Shown here one piece after another: positions 1-12,194 of a stretch of DNA of 64,000 nt. The stretch is from Chelydra serpentina (Eukaryota; Chordata; Testudines; Chelydridae): NCBI GenBank assembly GCA_037349315.1, contig JBAIAC010000059.1:22352501-22416500 (forward strand), in the 5' to 3' direction. The notes below the pieces were generated by a model, which made no database searches, was not told the DNA's origin, and saw nothing but the letters and a program-made list of their open reading frames with translations. The first letter of the stretch is position 1, and each line of letters opens with the position of its first letter. The position numbers and the translations under genes were made by a program.

Positions 1-111
1 GGGCAGGGCACTTGGCAGGGGGGCACTGGGCTCCCTCGCCATGCTGCTGAGCGGACGGAGCTCGCATCTGCTCTCGGCAACATCCACAGCACCTCTCCCC
101 CGCTCAGCTCC

Positions 112-285
112 CCTGCACACAGCTGGCTCCTGTCCCCTCCCCCAGGACACAGCTGGCCTGGCTCTAGCCCTCAGTGCCCAGCATCTGTCCCCTGCACACA
201 GCTGGCTCCTGCCCCCTCCCTCCAGCACACATCTGGCTCTAGGCACCCAGCTCACCTCTCGCTCCGGCACACAGCTGGACCTTGC
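112..285. repeat. Degenerate tandem repeat around CACACAGCTGG
   Basis: The core CACAGCTGG or a close variant recurs about five times (near 116, 147, 194, 228 and 267), each followed by pyrimidine-rich sequence, at irregular spacings of about 30-45 bp. This looks like a decayed minisatellite. The flanks 1-111 and 286-970 hold nothing I can assign to a gene. Confidence 0.45.
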
Positions 286-970
286 CCGAGCTGCCTGCAG
301 GCTCAGTGCTGGTCCCTCACAGCTAGAGCCCCTCCCTGGCCCCCGTGCATGCCAATTCCTTCTGATTTGCCACCTTGTGCTTTGGCCCGTCAAAGACGCT
401 TACTACCAATGCCTAAAATGGTTAAGGCTTAGGATAGAGTTAAAGAATTCGGCAAAGCTGTGCTCTGTGTGGGTGGAGGGAAATTGTATGGTACAATTTA
501 CAGTGAAGTCCTTGGCCACGTTAAAAAGGACCGTATAGCCGGTGACATGAAAGGCCCATGTCGTGTTGCAGCAATGGAAAAAAGAAAACGGAGGGCAGAG
601 AGCAGCGATGTGACAGCAGCAAAGCAACAGCTCACAATTACTGGTGTGCTCACACGACAAAATGAAAATCAGAAATACAGGGGGAAAATAATACGTGTAT
701 ATTTTGTATTACTCTAATGCCTATCTGAAATAGAAAGCTTTGAAAATCTGAACGTACTCTGTTTTCATTGCCAGAAAAGACTGGCCCTATTAATGACCAG
801 TACGTCACCAGTTTTTATATGATACCTTACAAGACACCTTCTGGATACATTTTAGGACAACAGTGTGTTAGGAGTAGTGAATGCGTCAGGCCTCACATGA
901 GTGAAGTATAGTGAGCCCTCTGCCAGTTGGCACGGAGTGGCTTTTAGAGTCGCAGTGAGCAAGAGAGATT

Positions 971-1656
971 CAGGGCTTGGCTACACTTACAAGTTACAGC
1001 GTAATAAAACTGCCGGCAGCGCTGTAACTCATTAACTGGCTACACTTGCAAGGCAAGTGCAACGCTGTATCTCCTCAGATACAGCGCTGCATGTACTCCA
1101 TCTCCCCGAGAGGAATAACAGCTGTTGCGAAGTGGGTGCAACGTTGGTCTTTCAGTATAGCCGAGGAACAACGGAGTTAATGATCTTCCGAAGTTGCCTT
1201 TGTTTTGAAACGGCACTTCCGGGTTGGAGTTCAGAGCTGCATTCTTTAAGCTGCTGATCACAGGCTCCATTTCCTCTCTTTTATCTGCTCTTTAAAAACA
1301 AACAAAGCCCCTGCTGTTTGCTTTCAGTGATTGAGAGAGAGGCAGGGGATGTGGAGGTGTGGAAATAATGAGCTGACACTCTGTGGCTATTCCAAAAATC
1401 CACTCTTTTTCCAAAAACGCTCCCTGTCAAAGTCCCCCTCACCCCCCCCGATTTGAAAAGCACGTTGCAGCTACCTGAATGCCCATAATGCACCGCTCCC
1501 AATACAGCTGCAAGTGCCGCAAATGTAGCCACGTCAGTGGTAGTTACTGCGCTGGCCGCTGCCAGTGTGGACAGGCTGCAGCGCTTTCCCTACTCAGCTG
1601 TACGAACACGGGTTTAACTAACAGTGCTGTACATCTGCAAGTGTAGCCTAGGCCTC
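971..1656. mobile_element. hAT-like non-autonomous DNA element
   Basis: The left end begins CAGGGCTTGGCTACACTT and the right end reads AGTGTAGCCTAGGCCT, so the termini are imperfect inverted repeats (the shared core is GGCTACACTT). Internal sequence next to both ends repeats 'acagcgctg'-type motifs. No open reading frame for a transposase is visible. I could not find a clean target-site duplication, so the right boundary is approximate. Confidence 0.6.
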
Positions 1657-1761
1657 AGAGCACTTAGTCCCAGGGAAATGGAAACAGATCACAGCCTGTG
1701 GATGTTTACCTGGAAATCATTGGCCATTGAGAACTATAGAATGGAATAGAATTCCACCTGT

Positions 1762-1885
1762 GCCTGTAGCTCTACCATCTCATGCTGTGATCGCATCTGA
1801 TCTCATCAGCTAAACAGGGACAAGCCTACCCAATATGTGACCATGAGACTGCAAAGAAAAGCCCCAGGTGCTGCAAGAAGTGGTG
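1762..1885 (+). repeat. 5S rRNA-derived SINE or 5S pseudogene
   Basis: The segment follows the order of a vertebrate 5S rRNA gene: a GCCTGTAGCTCTACCA start, a TCTGATCTCATCAGCTAA stretch (5S: GTCTGATCTCGGAAGCTAA), an AAACAGGGACAAGCC stretch resembling internal box A and its flank, then a diverged GACCATGAGACTGC..CCCCAGGTGCTG box C region. Substitutions are frequent, so it is not a working 5S gene. It may be the head of a SINE3/AmnSINE-type element, since non-5S sequence follows directly. Confidence 0.65.
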
Positions 1886-4800
1886 CATTGCTGCCATAGC
1901 AGGTAAGCTACACCCTGGGAGTTTGGGCACTGACTCAGACATTTCCCTGGAGCACTTGGCATTTCCCTATTTTAAAATAAACAAAGACCACAAACAATCC
2001 TTATACAGGCGTTCCCCTCAACTCATTCAACAGAAAGTTCTTTTTGTAAACAGCTACCAGCCAGGACAGCTATTACACCTCTTTAGAGGAATGCCCCCAC
2101 ACGCACCAAGTCGATCATGGTATATAGGAATGTACCACATATATCAATCAATCAAGTTGAGCCTGTCTGCACTTTCTTACATCTAACAATGAGGTTGTCA
2201 CTAGATCACTAAAGATCCAACACTTTTCATAGCAGCCCTGGCAGTTTCCCCAAATTCCAGTTGCCTAGACTAGATTCCCCACTGGTTTCAATTGGATACA
2301 GTATTTGCTTCCTGTCTTGAATTGTTCTGCGGTTTAGCTAGGAGCTGTGGAAAGTATGAAGCCACGTCGGGTCTAGCCTCTGCAAAGTCCCATCCTTGGA
2401 ATGGACACTGGCCTCTATTTATTGTTGTGCTACAGTCCCTTTACACTAGCTAGGGTGATTCAAAGGGAATGCTCTAGGGTTCGTTCCAGAGTGGGCCCAG
2501 GGCAGGGGCCAGAGGAGGAGGAAAGGGGTACTGCTGCACCCTGGCTATTCTGCACCCCCGGGAAGTCCACAGGGGCCACTGAAGCAGGGTTTCGCTGATC
2601 CCTACAGCCTCTGAATAAGGCAGGTGCAGGCAGCCTCCTCTGTCTCTGTGCCACTGTAGAGATGAATCTGGCTCTGAGGGATGATTCACTCTGCCCAAGC
2701 TGTTTGCACCTGATTGTTAGGAGTAGACCAATAAGCATAATTATAAATAATTATGGGTTCGGTATCTGTTTGGTGTCTGGCTGGAAATACCCAGATTGCC
2801 TGGAAGTACTGGTTCAAATCCAAAATGGTGAACACAGGCCTCCATCTGCCTCAGGCAGATCAAATCCAGTTCCACACAGTTTTCTCTGTGAGGAGATTTT
2901 GGATGGCCATTAAAGATCCCATGACACTTCAGGGGAGAGTAGAGATTTTAATCTGGCATCCTTGGGCAAGCGCCCACTGGCACTGTTGTGTGGTGTCACT
3001 CTGGTTGGCCGCTGCCTTTCCACCCCAGAGCCAGCACCATTACGGTGGCAGACAGCAATGCCTGCATATACATAGTTTGCAAAATACTTAGGATCCTTCT
3101 GATGAAAGGTGCTCCATAAACAGACACATATTTGTAGGACACATAGGACCATTAGGTTAGAACCTTTTCCTGCTTCTATCCGTCCGTGTCAAGAGGCCTG
3201 TAAGCAGTTTCGGCTGTGGGGTAGGAGGAGCCACTTTTTGAATCTACCTGCATGAATCACAGAGAATTTTCATGTTTCCCCAGGAGCACTTACCCTGGAA
3301 TTCTCTGCATTTCCTTATTTGGGAATAGGATATTCTTTATCGTGACCTATCTTCCGGACTCATTCAAAGAGATGATTATTTCACTGATACTGGCCCCTGG
3401 CCAGGATGGCTGTTATGCATCTGGTTTATTTTGGAGGAATGCCACAACTGCACTAGGTAAAAAGAATCTTTGTCTGTAATATGGGTGTGTGCCATATTCG
3501 AGGAAATACAGCCCTTCGCCACGTGCTTTTATGGTAGTGGTTGTTTAAAGGTAGCTGGATGCAGTATGAAGGGCTGTGGTGGGCCCTCAATGGAAGAGAG
3601 CCTTCCACCCAAAATGTGGACATGTAATTCACCCCAGTGCAGAGACCCTACACCACCAGGTCTGCGTGCCACTAAACTCCTACTCAAACCCTCTGTATTC
3701 AAACTTCAAAACACACTGGCTGCTCACTCATGAGCCAAGCTAGAACACAACATTCAACGTGCTCAAAATACGGGGACATTCACGGTCAGCTCTGATTCTT
3801 GACCCATACTTTGCCTCACCAGCCATTTTCTAGGCAAGACTCTGATTAACTCTTGACAAGCCCAAACACCATCTGAGATATGCACCGTCCTTTCAGCAGC
3901 ACACCAAGGCTGATTCAAAAATAGGGTTTAAAGCCTGGTTAAGAGTCAAAAAGTCATCTCTGAAATATACATTACAGGCTCCATAAATCTACTCTCTCTG
4001 GCTTCCAGATCAAGATTGGTCCCCAGCTGGCTGGTTAAGTTGGCTATAAGCCTGTATGGTACTGCTGGAGCAGGATCAGAATTTGGCCTCAGCATTTTCT
4101 GGATCAATAGGAACATCCTTTTGTCTCAATTGCTTGCCACTTTCCTCCACCACCCTTCAGTGGCAGGTTTCCCTCCATTTTTCTGTGTTGCATCCTGCCC
4201 CTCATAATAGAAGGCACAGACGCCGACTTTCCACTGTGCCGGGGGGCTGCTCGACCCCTGGCTCTGCCCCTAGTTTTAAGTGTAGACCAGCCTAAGCCAG
4301 ACCAGCTAGAGGCATGCTGGAGAACCAAGAGAGAATTACCGTAAACCAGCTGCAGTCTGTAGGGCTTGTAGAGCTTCCTCTTTCTAGTACACTCATTCCC
4401 TCTGCCTATCATGGGGGGAAATTAGTAATATCTCTGCACATTTTGATTGGTCTTTGAATGGATGGAAACCCTGGTCAGCAGGTTGTTTTATTTTTTGCCA
4501 TCCCATTGACCGAACATATTGTCGTTTGTGGTCTGCACCACAGGCCAGTTTTCCCTTCTTGGCTTCGAAAGAGCTTCCTGTCCATATTCCTCATCACAGC
4601 TATCAGATCCACTCTCCCTGGGGGTGGGACACCTGCTTGAATCAGCTCTGCCAAGTATCAGCCAAAACCCTCAGTCAAGAAACTTGGGTCAGCAGAGCTT
4701 TCAGGCACAATGTAGCTGCACCATACACGTTGCTTTCACAAGAGTAGACAGCAGTTTCCTTCTGAATGAGATTCCACCCTCTTCCTCTACTCAGAATTTC

Positions 4801-6650
4801 CAACGATAAAAAAAAAAAGCACCTCTCTTATGGAAGGAAACCCCCACTTCCTTACCTCTCAATATAGCGAGAGGACATAAGTTGACTGACCAAGTTCATT
4901 AGGTCATAACATCTCCTCCATCCTCTTTTGAGAACGGCATCTAGCATAGTGACCGTCTTCTGTGGCTGGCAGCATGTCACACATTGACAGTTCTATGAGC
5001 CGATCCAACTCATCTCGAAATGTGAGTCTAAGACTTTCGTGGGGGTGGGATCCAGCCCTACATGCAGAGCACATAAAACAGACCTGGAAAGATGATCATT
5101 ATTTTGGGGAAGTGTGAGATCAGTTAAGTCTCAGCATAAGAAAAGCCCAAAGACAGGGATCCCATTACACAGGTTCCCATCTCTCTTTCCATTGCCCCAG
5201 TAAAGATTCATACCATGTCTGGGGCTCAGTCAATGACGTGATAGGCAGGAATAATGTGGGGGCTGCGTTTTAGTATGATCATTCCTGCTTGCTGACTGGC
5301 TGCTTTACCAGGACTGTCCCCCCTTAATCTTTGTTCACTAGCTCCCAGCTATGAGAGATGGGCCTAACCAAAGCTGTGTTCCAGGACTGTATTTAGACAT
5401 CATTAGCTCTGGGGTGTCTGTTGCCAGGGTTTTGTTAAATCCTTAGAGATGTGGGCCGTCTGGGGCACTCAGAACCAGATGTCACCAGAGTTCAGAATAT
5501 TTGGGTCAAGGATTTTGATTTAGACCAACCTCTAGACTGGAGAGTCATTTCCCTCCCCCATCCTTCAAGAGTTAGGTTAGATTTCAATTTGCAGAGGGGA
5601 GTGCAGAGAAATACCCAACTCTAAGCCCAGCTGTTTGCCGTTCACATAGTGCTAGTTGCCAAATCTACGGAAAAACTAGTTGCAGCACTTAAAATCTGGA
5701 AAGTTCAGTAGCAAGAGCTGGCCTGAAAATTAATTGGGGGCAAGACCAAAATTCTTCTGGTTGTTCATTCTGAACACGCTGCAGGCTGTGTCATCTTAGT
5801 GGCAGTCACCCAGCCGACCTCGGCCCTTCTGTTGGAAAGATGGGCGACTTTCAGAAAGAACCTGAAGTTGGACACCATTCCGATGAAGCATCTCCAAATG
5901 ATCAAAAACAAATGGTATAAATTCAAGTTGAACAGAGAGATCCATTTTCAAACTACGCAGGTCCACCACTCTAAGGTAGTATGGTATCTGCTCCAAATGC
6001 CTACCAGCACCCATGAGAAAATCATCTTCGACTTTGACCCTATGAACGCAGGATGGAAGAGACCCTCCTGGGAGACCTAAAACATGGCGACTGGATGGCA
6101 TCAGACTTCTTTCCCTTACAGGCCTCATACCCTGTAACACGTTCGATTTGGCACAGGACAGACGTCATGGAGGCCCGTAACATATTCAGTGACCCCTATG
6201 CTGTCCAAGCGACAGTATGAAAACTAACCTAACCAGCGAATAGCTCATTTACAATTTCACTGCAGCCAGTTACCCACAGTTCTGTCACAGGCCAGTTCAG
6301 ACAATGTTGCTAGGCCTGTAGCCACAGGGCCACACCACCTTCTTCTCCTGGGTCATCTCTACTGTATCTCAGACCTGGATGGGGTATGAAGGGCTCCCTC
6401 TCAGCCCACTCATGTTTAAGAGGCAGTCTCCATAAAGTGTTCCCTCGCCTTCCTCCACAAACACCATTTGGAACATATTTCCTCCTGCCTCCTCCTGCCC
6501 CATGGGACTAACCCCACCTAACAGGCCTGGCAGAGGGGTTTGGGAGAAAAGTGTGGTTTTTGGAGGGTGGAAGGCAGAATTCACATAGTGTATCCAGTGC
6601 CCAGGAGGGAAGGGCTTTTAAGGCAGTAGTTTGTGGTGGGAGGGGGCAAA
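1886..6650. other. Non-coding stretch, no gene recognised
   Basis: No exon chain or recognisable protein is seen on either strand. About 4208-4300 is a diverged GC-rich fragment resembling dispersed turtle repeats. 5799-6140 is open on both strands over more than 90 codons but resembles nothing I know. Confidence 0.6.
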
Positions 6651-7118
6651 CAGGGGTGAAAGTAACTTAAAGGACTTACCGGTACGCTGGAGTCCTGAGC
6701 AGGGGGTGGGGCCTCAACTGGAAGGGGCGTGGGATCAACCGAAAGAGGCGGGGCTTTAGCGCCCCGGGCCCTTTAAATCTCTGCTGGCTCTGGCAGCGGG
6801 GCTCTGGTGGCGATTTAAAGGGCCCAGGGTGGTAGCAGCGGCCAGAGCCCTGGACCCTTTAAATCGCCACCTGAGTCCCGCTACCGGAGCCAGCGGAGAT
6901 TTAAAGGGCCCGGGGCGGTAGCAGCGGCCAGAGTCTCGCTGCCGCTACCCCAGGGCTCCGGCAGTGGGGCTTAGGAGGGAATTTAAAGGGCTCAGGGCTC
7001 CGGCTGCCGCTACCACCCTGGGCCCTTTAAATTGCCACCTGGGGAAGCCGGTCCGATTCGGCGTACAGACTCTTGTCAGTACGCCATACCGGAACGTACC
7101 GGCTTCCTTTCACCTCTG
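6651..7118. mobile_element. hAT-like MITE (CAGGGGTGAAAGTAA termini)
   Basis: The element starts CAGGGGTGAAAGTAAC and ends CTTTCACCTCTG, an imperfect terminal inverted repeat. The flanks GGGGCAAA and GGGGCGGG may be a decayed 8-bp target duplication. The inside is built from alternating forward and inverted GC-rich blocks around TTTAAAGGGCCC-like motifs. There is no transposase. Confidence 0.75.
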
Positions 7119-7647
7119 GGGGCGGGGTTTCAGATTTACCTGAACCCATTCTGATCACTCAAGCCTGCCTGCCTGACACATCACTAGGCTCTGAAGCAAA
7201 CAGCGGCCACGATGGTCTGTGGAGTGTACTCCTCAAACATGGCCAGACAGTCCTGGGACAGGAGACCTTTGCTCCCCAGTCATGCAGATAGGCCCTCCCT
7301 TGAGAAGTGCTGTGGGGGACATTTGTTCTGAAGTCTAGGGAAGTCCTTGGGTTCATACTAAGGGAAACGCATCCTATGTGGCAGGTGTTCTAGGACTGGA
7401 TCGTCAAAGGCGCCCAGCCTGGGCCTATTTCTGCTCCAGTTAAAGTCAAGGGTAAAATTTCCACTGAAGTCAATAGCAGCAGATGTAGGCCAAGAGGAGG
7501 GTTTGAATAGATACTGTTTTGGATGCAGCGGTACTGGCCGTGAGTGTCTGGAGCATCCCTGGATAGGTACAGAGTACCAGGGGCACTAGTGCCACTTGAA
7601 GCATGGAAAGTTAGTTGTCAGCAGCATGGTGCATGTATACTCCTAAC

Positions 7648-8075
7648 CATAGATGCCGACTCTGTGGGTGCTCCGGGGCTGGAGCACCCACAGGGAAAAA
7701 TTGGTGGGTGCAGATCACCCACCGGCAGCTCCCCGCCAGCCCCCCCACCCAGCTCACCTCCGCTCCGCCTCCTCCCCCGAGGCGCCGCTGCTTCACTTTC
7801 CCCCCCGGGAAAGCCTGGGAGGGAGGGGGGAGAAGCGAAGCAGCGGCGCCTTGCAGGAGGAGGCGGAAGTGAGCTGGGCGATGGGGCTGGCGGGGAGCTG
7901 CCGGTGGGTGCTCTGCTTCTCCCCCCTCCCTCCCAAGCTTGCAAGCCGGGGGGTGGGAGGGGAAATGCGGAGTGCCTGGGGGAGGAGGTGGGGGCAGGGA
8001 CTTGGGGAAGGGGTGGATTGGGGGTGGGGGTGGAGTTGGGGCGGGGCAGAGCACCCACCGGTGTCAGCGCCTATG
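7648..8075. mobile_element. hAT-like MITE, GC-rich (CATAGATGCCGACTC termini)
   Basis: The terminal inverted repeats are CATAGATGCCGACTC on the left and GGTGTCAGCGCCTATG on the right. They are bordered by CTCCTAAC (7640-7647) and CTCCTAAT (8076-8083), a 7/8 match typical of a hAT target duplication. The interior is GC-rich and holds long spurious open frames in several frames and on both strands. Confidence 0.8.
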
Positions 8076-8604
8076 CTCCTAATAGTCTGAAAGAGAACCT
8101 GGCCTGGGGCTGATGCTTTGTAGTACCATAGCAGACAGTCTGAGGTGACGGTGAGTTGCTCCCTCAGCCTGAGGCACAGTATCTCTTCCTCCTAGAAGGT
8201 TATTGGGCATGGAAATTTTCTGTTCCTTGGAGCACACATTGAAACAAAGTTTGATCCAAAAGTCACGCAATAGGAATTTTTCAATGGCCTATGGATCACG
8301 TCCTTCTCATAGCCTTTACCCATGATCTGATTTCCCCCTGGAATTTTTCCATGAAGCTCAGTTTACCACAAGACCAGTGAGTTGCGCTTTGATGCAGATG
8401 TCTAAACAATTTGTTGCTGTCTATACTGGATCACCAGAAGTAGAGAATTTAACTTCAGCAATTTCAGGGTCAGTTTGCTTTTGATATCAAAAATCCTCTA
8501 TGACCCTAAGAGAAGGCATGTATAATGAGGCACTCGGGAAGCCTCAGCCTGAGATACTGCGTTGATTTAGGATACCTGCCTACCTAATACAAAGCAGAGA
8601 CACA

Positions 8605-8727
8605 TAGGGTTGCCAAGCCTCCAGGATTGGCCTGGAGTCTCCAGAGATTAAAGATTCATCTTTAATTAAAGATTATACCACGTGATGAAATCTCCACAAA
8701 TACATCCAACCAAAATTGGCAACTCTA
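8605..8727. mobile_element. Short hAT MITE with perfect 8-bp TSD
   Basis: The 123-bp element runs from TAGGGTTGCCAAGC to AATTGGCAACTCTA. It is flanked on both sides by GAGACACA (8597-8604 and 8728-8735). This is an internally deleted DNA transposon with no coding capacity. Confidence 0.9.
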
Positions 8728-9039
8728 GAGACACATGCATTTATATATGTAAAAAGAGGAGATTTTATACAGGGTAAAACAGATTTATTTGGGGTTTGGA
8801 CCCCATTGGGAGTTGAGCATCTGAGTGTTCAAGACAGGAACACTTCTTAAGCTGCTTCCAGGTAAGCCTACAGCTGTTCGGGGATGTGATTCAGACCTGG
8901 GTCTAGGTTTGCAGCAGGCTAGCGGGTCTGGCTCAAACCAGGCAAGGTACTGGAGTCTCAAGCTGCCAGGGCAGGAAAGCAGGGGCTTGGCACATCAGTT
9001 GGCAATCCTAAGGGGGTTTCTGTGATCCAGCCCATCACA

Positions 9040-9313
9040 GCCCCCACCTGGAAGCCGCGGTTGGGAGCTGGAGGCCAGAGCCGGGGCAGGGGCTGCGGCC
9101 AGAAGCGGAGCCATGGCCGAGAGCAGGGCTGTGAGCCGGGGGCCAAGGCTGGGACTGGAGCCGGTGGCTAGGGGAGGGGTGGAGCTAGAGCTGGGTCATG
9201 CTCCCCTCAGCCCCCCGCTCCCTGTGGGGGGCTGGCCCAGGCTGCACCCCCCTGAATGTTCCGCTGTGTCCCCTTAGAGGGGCACACCCCACAGTTTGGG
9301 GACCACTGCCTTA
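9040..9313. mobile_element. Possible hAT fragment
   Basis: The right edge reads GTTTGGGGACCACTG, a form typical of hAT ends in amniotes. The left end is not recognisable, so this is at best a truncated or decayed copy. The body is GC-rich. Confidence 0.35.
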
Positions 9314-10017
9314 GTGGATTCAACCATGAAATTCCTATTTTAAGGGGAGTTGTATGGTTAAATCTCCTGGTAGTTGGCTTTGAAAATCTCAGGCAACACA
9401 TGCAGAATGCAGCAGAACAATTTTATTGGCACTCGTTTAGGAAGCCCACTCATAGCTTTGCCACTCGTGAATAATCCAGGCATCCCACCCTAAAGCTGCT
9501 GGAACCTTTGTGCACAATGAAGACTGAGAAAGCTAGAAAAGCACCTTGACAAAATGGCCAGTGTTTCCCAGGTGGGAGAAGCAGGGATGTGAAATGATAA
9601 CAGAATCCTGGTGCGCTTCAGTTTAGACTAGGGAATATAATCCAAGTATTTTAAATTCTTGAAATTCAAGGATTGCAGCATCCGATCCAGAGACAGCAAG
9701 CTCTCAGTATGTATGCATCTCTGTCCGGGTGATTTAGATGCTGAAACGAGACCGTTCAACTCGCTTCATACAAAATAGTGAACACCCTGTAGCCATCTGG
9801 TCACAACAGCCCTCAGCCCTACCAGCCTGTACTAGATGGGAGTCAAATTTCAATAGTGTAGCAGTGGCCTATGAAGCCTATCTTCCTGACTTTCAGATCA
9901 CCAGAACTGTAGCATTTAATACTTCAGGACTGTGTCCCATTTATCCATAGATTACATGCAGGACAGGTGTGAGAAGGTAAATTTAAACTTGCAATGGGAG
10001 ACAGTATGAAAGTAAGG

Positions 10018-10446
10018 CCAACCTGAGCCTGAGAAGGAGCCAGAGTTTACCAATGTACATTGCCAAAGAGCCACAGTAATACGTCAGCAGCTCCCCATCA
10101 GCTCCCCGCCCCAGCTCCCAGTACCTCCCACCCACCAGCAGCCCTGCCGATCAGCACCTCGCCCTCCCTCCCCGCACCTCCTGATCAGATGTTTCCTGGT
10201 GTGCAGGAGGCTCTGGGGGAGAGGGGGAGGAGTGAGAGCACGGCAGGCTCAGGGGAGGGGGCGGGAAGAGGTGGAGTGGGGGCAGGGCCTGTGACAGAGC
10301 CAGGGGTTGAGCAGTGAGCACCCCCCAGCACACTGGAAAGTTGGCGCCTGTAGCTCCAGCCCCAGAGTCGGTGCCTGTACAAGGAGCCGCATAGTAACTT
10401 CTGAAGAGCTGCATGTGGCTCCGGAGCCACAGATTGGCCACCCCTG
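10018..10446. mobile_element. hAT MITE, family of 15504 copy, left end trimmed
   Basis: The element is closely similar over its length to the copy at 15504-15931. It ends GGCCACCCCTG and is flanked by AAGTAAGG on both sides (10010-10017, 10447-10454). The first nine bases of the inverted repeat (CAGGGGTGG) are missing at the left, so CCAACCTG directly abuts the target duplication. Confidence 0.9.
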
Positions 10447-10454
10447 AAGTAAGG

Positions 10455-10680
10455 AGTCTAATGATTGGAGAATGGGATTCAAGACATGTAGGTTCTACTC
10501 CAAACGCCACGGAGTTAATGTGCGGGACTCAAGTCACATAGCCTCCATGTGCCTCAGTTTCCTCATCTATAGCACACAACCAATACCTCCAACTTTTGTG
10601 AAGGGCTTCAAGATCCTCTGATGAGAACTCCTCCGTCGGCGCAGAGTGCTATAAGCAGCATGGAATATATAAATAACTGA
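10455..10680 (+). repeat. MIR-type SINE
   Basis: It contains the order typical of MIR cores: 'ctagg ttctactcc', 'gactcaagtcacatagcct', 'tgcctcagtttcctcatct', then 'gaagggcttcaagatcctc'. It is diverged, as expected for an ancient amniote SINE. Confidence 0.6.
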
Positions 10681-10975
10681 TCGTTAAAATAGAACGTCGT
10701 CCCCAAATTCCTCTCACCCATTTCAGCACATCAGATGATGTGACCACTAACCACAAAAAATAGCAGAGGAAGCAGACTGAAAAACTGGTAACCCCCTGTA
10801 GGAAATAGCTGCAAGTCATTTCATACAGTATGAAAGCCAGTCATGCCCCAAGGGAATTGGGTAGCTTCACTACCGTTTCACTGTATTCTAACTCATGTGT
10901 GAAGCAGTGGAAGGGGAAAGAGGCTGAAGGTAACACAGAGTGAGTGAGGTCCAATAGACCGGCTAGCGAATGAGA

Positions 10976-11152
10976 AGCAGGAGATAGCTCAGTGGTTTGA
11001 GCATTGGCCTGCTAATGTTGTGAGTTCAATCCTTGAGGGGGCCATTTGGGGATCTGGGGCAAAAATTGGGGATTGGTCCTGCTTTGAGCAGGGGGTTGGA
11101 CTAGATGACCTACTAAGGTCCCTTCCAACCCTGAGATTCTATGATTCTAATG
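10976..11152 (+). repeat. tRNA-derived SINE (Cry I / tortoise type)
   Basis: A polymerase III A box lies in GATAGCTCAGTGGTTTGAGC and a B box in GAGTTCAATCC. An unrelated middle part follows, then the tail 'ggactagatgacct..ttccaaccctgagattctatgattct', which resembles a CR1-LINE 3' end. This build is that of the tRNA-derived SINE described in cryptodiran turtles. Confidence 0.85.
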
Positions 11153-12070
11153 GACAGGAGCAGGGACAGGATGCTAAGCTGGCTATATGCACCATAACAC
11201 ATGCACAGGAGCCGTGGTCCCCTTACTGAAAGGGGGAGATCATCGCGGATGCTCAGAGGGACAGATTCACGCCTGGGCTAGAAGAATTCAGGGAGACAGA
11301 CAAGGGGCCTTATGCCTCCCCTACCCAGGATCCCTTGGGGCTGGCTCAGTCCCTGGCACAGGGTAGGGCAGGTGTAAATTGAACAACTCTTGCTCCTGTT
11401 GCCATTACAGGGGAGAAGAATCCCCAGGGCATAGGAACAGCCCAGCTAGGCTGCCCTCCTGTTCTGACCCACCCTACTCAGAGTTGCAGGAGAGCAGGGG
11501 GCGAAGGCTGCAGAGGCATTCCAGGTATAGTCCTTGGAGGGGCAGCTTACACTTGCTCTACCGCTCCTTTGTGCCAGCTAAGATGGTGCTAAGGAGCCAT
11601 ATGGCAACAATCAATCAAGCCCAGAAACACGTTACTCCACAACAGCAAAAAAAAAAAAAGATAAATACATAAAAATAAAGTTTCAGAACCCAGCAGAGGA
11701 AGACTGACATATAAAGCAGATTTTTAAAGTGGTATCAACACAATCAGAAAGATGCAGCTAGAAGCTGGCAGGTTTGGGGCTTTTTTAGTTATGTAAACTT
11801 AGAAATGAGAGAAAGGACTGATCTATTAGATCAACTAATCCATTCCTCAGGGCCAGGGCAGATTACTCCCTATGGTGTATTCTAAAGAGTTTTCTCCTGT
11901 ATAGAGACCTCAAGGAATGGCACTTACAACATTTTCCTTGGGAAACCAGTCACCAGCCTGGAGCAGGGGGATGATATTCCTGAGGCACCAGGGAGACTCC
12001 ATGCTGTACCAGATGAATTCAAAAATAAATCATAAGAGGGGTTCTGAGTTTATCACAACTGGGCCTGAAG

Positions 12071-12194
12071 TAGGGTTACCAGATGTCCCGATTTTATAGG
12101 GACAGTCCCGATTTTTGGATCTTTTTCCTATATAGGCTCCTATTACCCCTCACCCCCCGTCCCGATTTTTCACACTTGCTGTCTGGTCACCCTA
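12071..12194. mobile_element. 124-bp hAT MITE, copy A
   Basis: It has TAGGG(T/G) termini (TAGGGTTACCAGA on the left, TCTGGTCACCCTA on the right). It is flanked by GCCTGAAG and GCCTGACG, a 7/8 match. It is nearly identical to the equally long copy at 17400-17523. Confidence 0.9.

Noticed and set aside
6780..7040. Alternating TTTAAAGGGCCC blocks as a regulatory array
   Set aside because: They lie inside the hAT-like element 6651-7118 and are explained as its internal inverted repeats.
7544..8113. Long open frames on both strands rich in Pro, Gly and Ala
   Set aside because: They arise from the GC-rich interior of the hAT MITE at 7648-8075. Several frames are open at once and no motif is kept.
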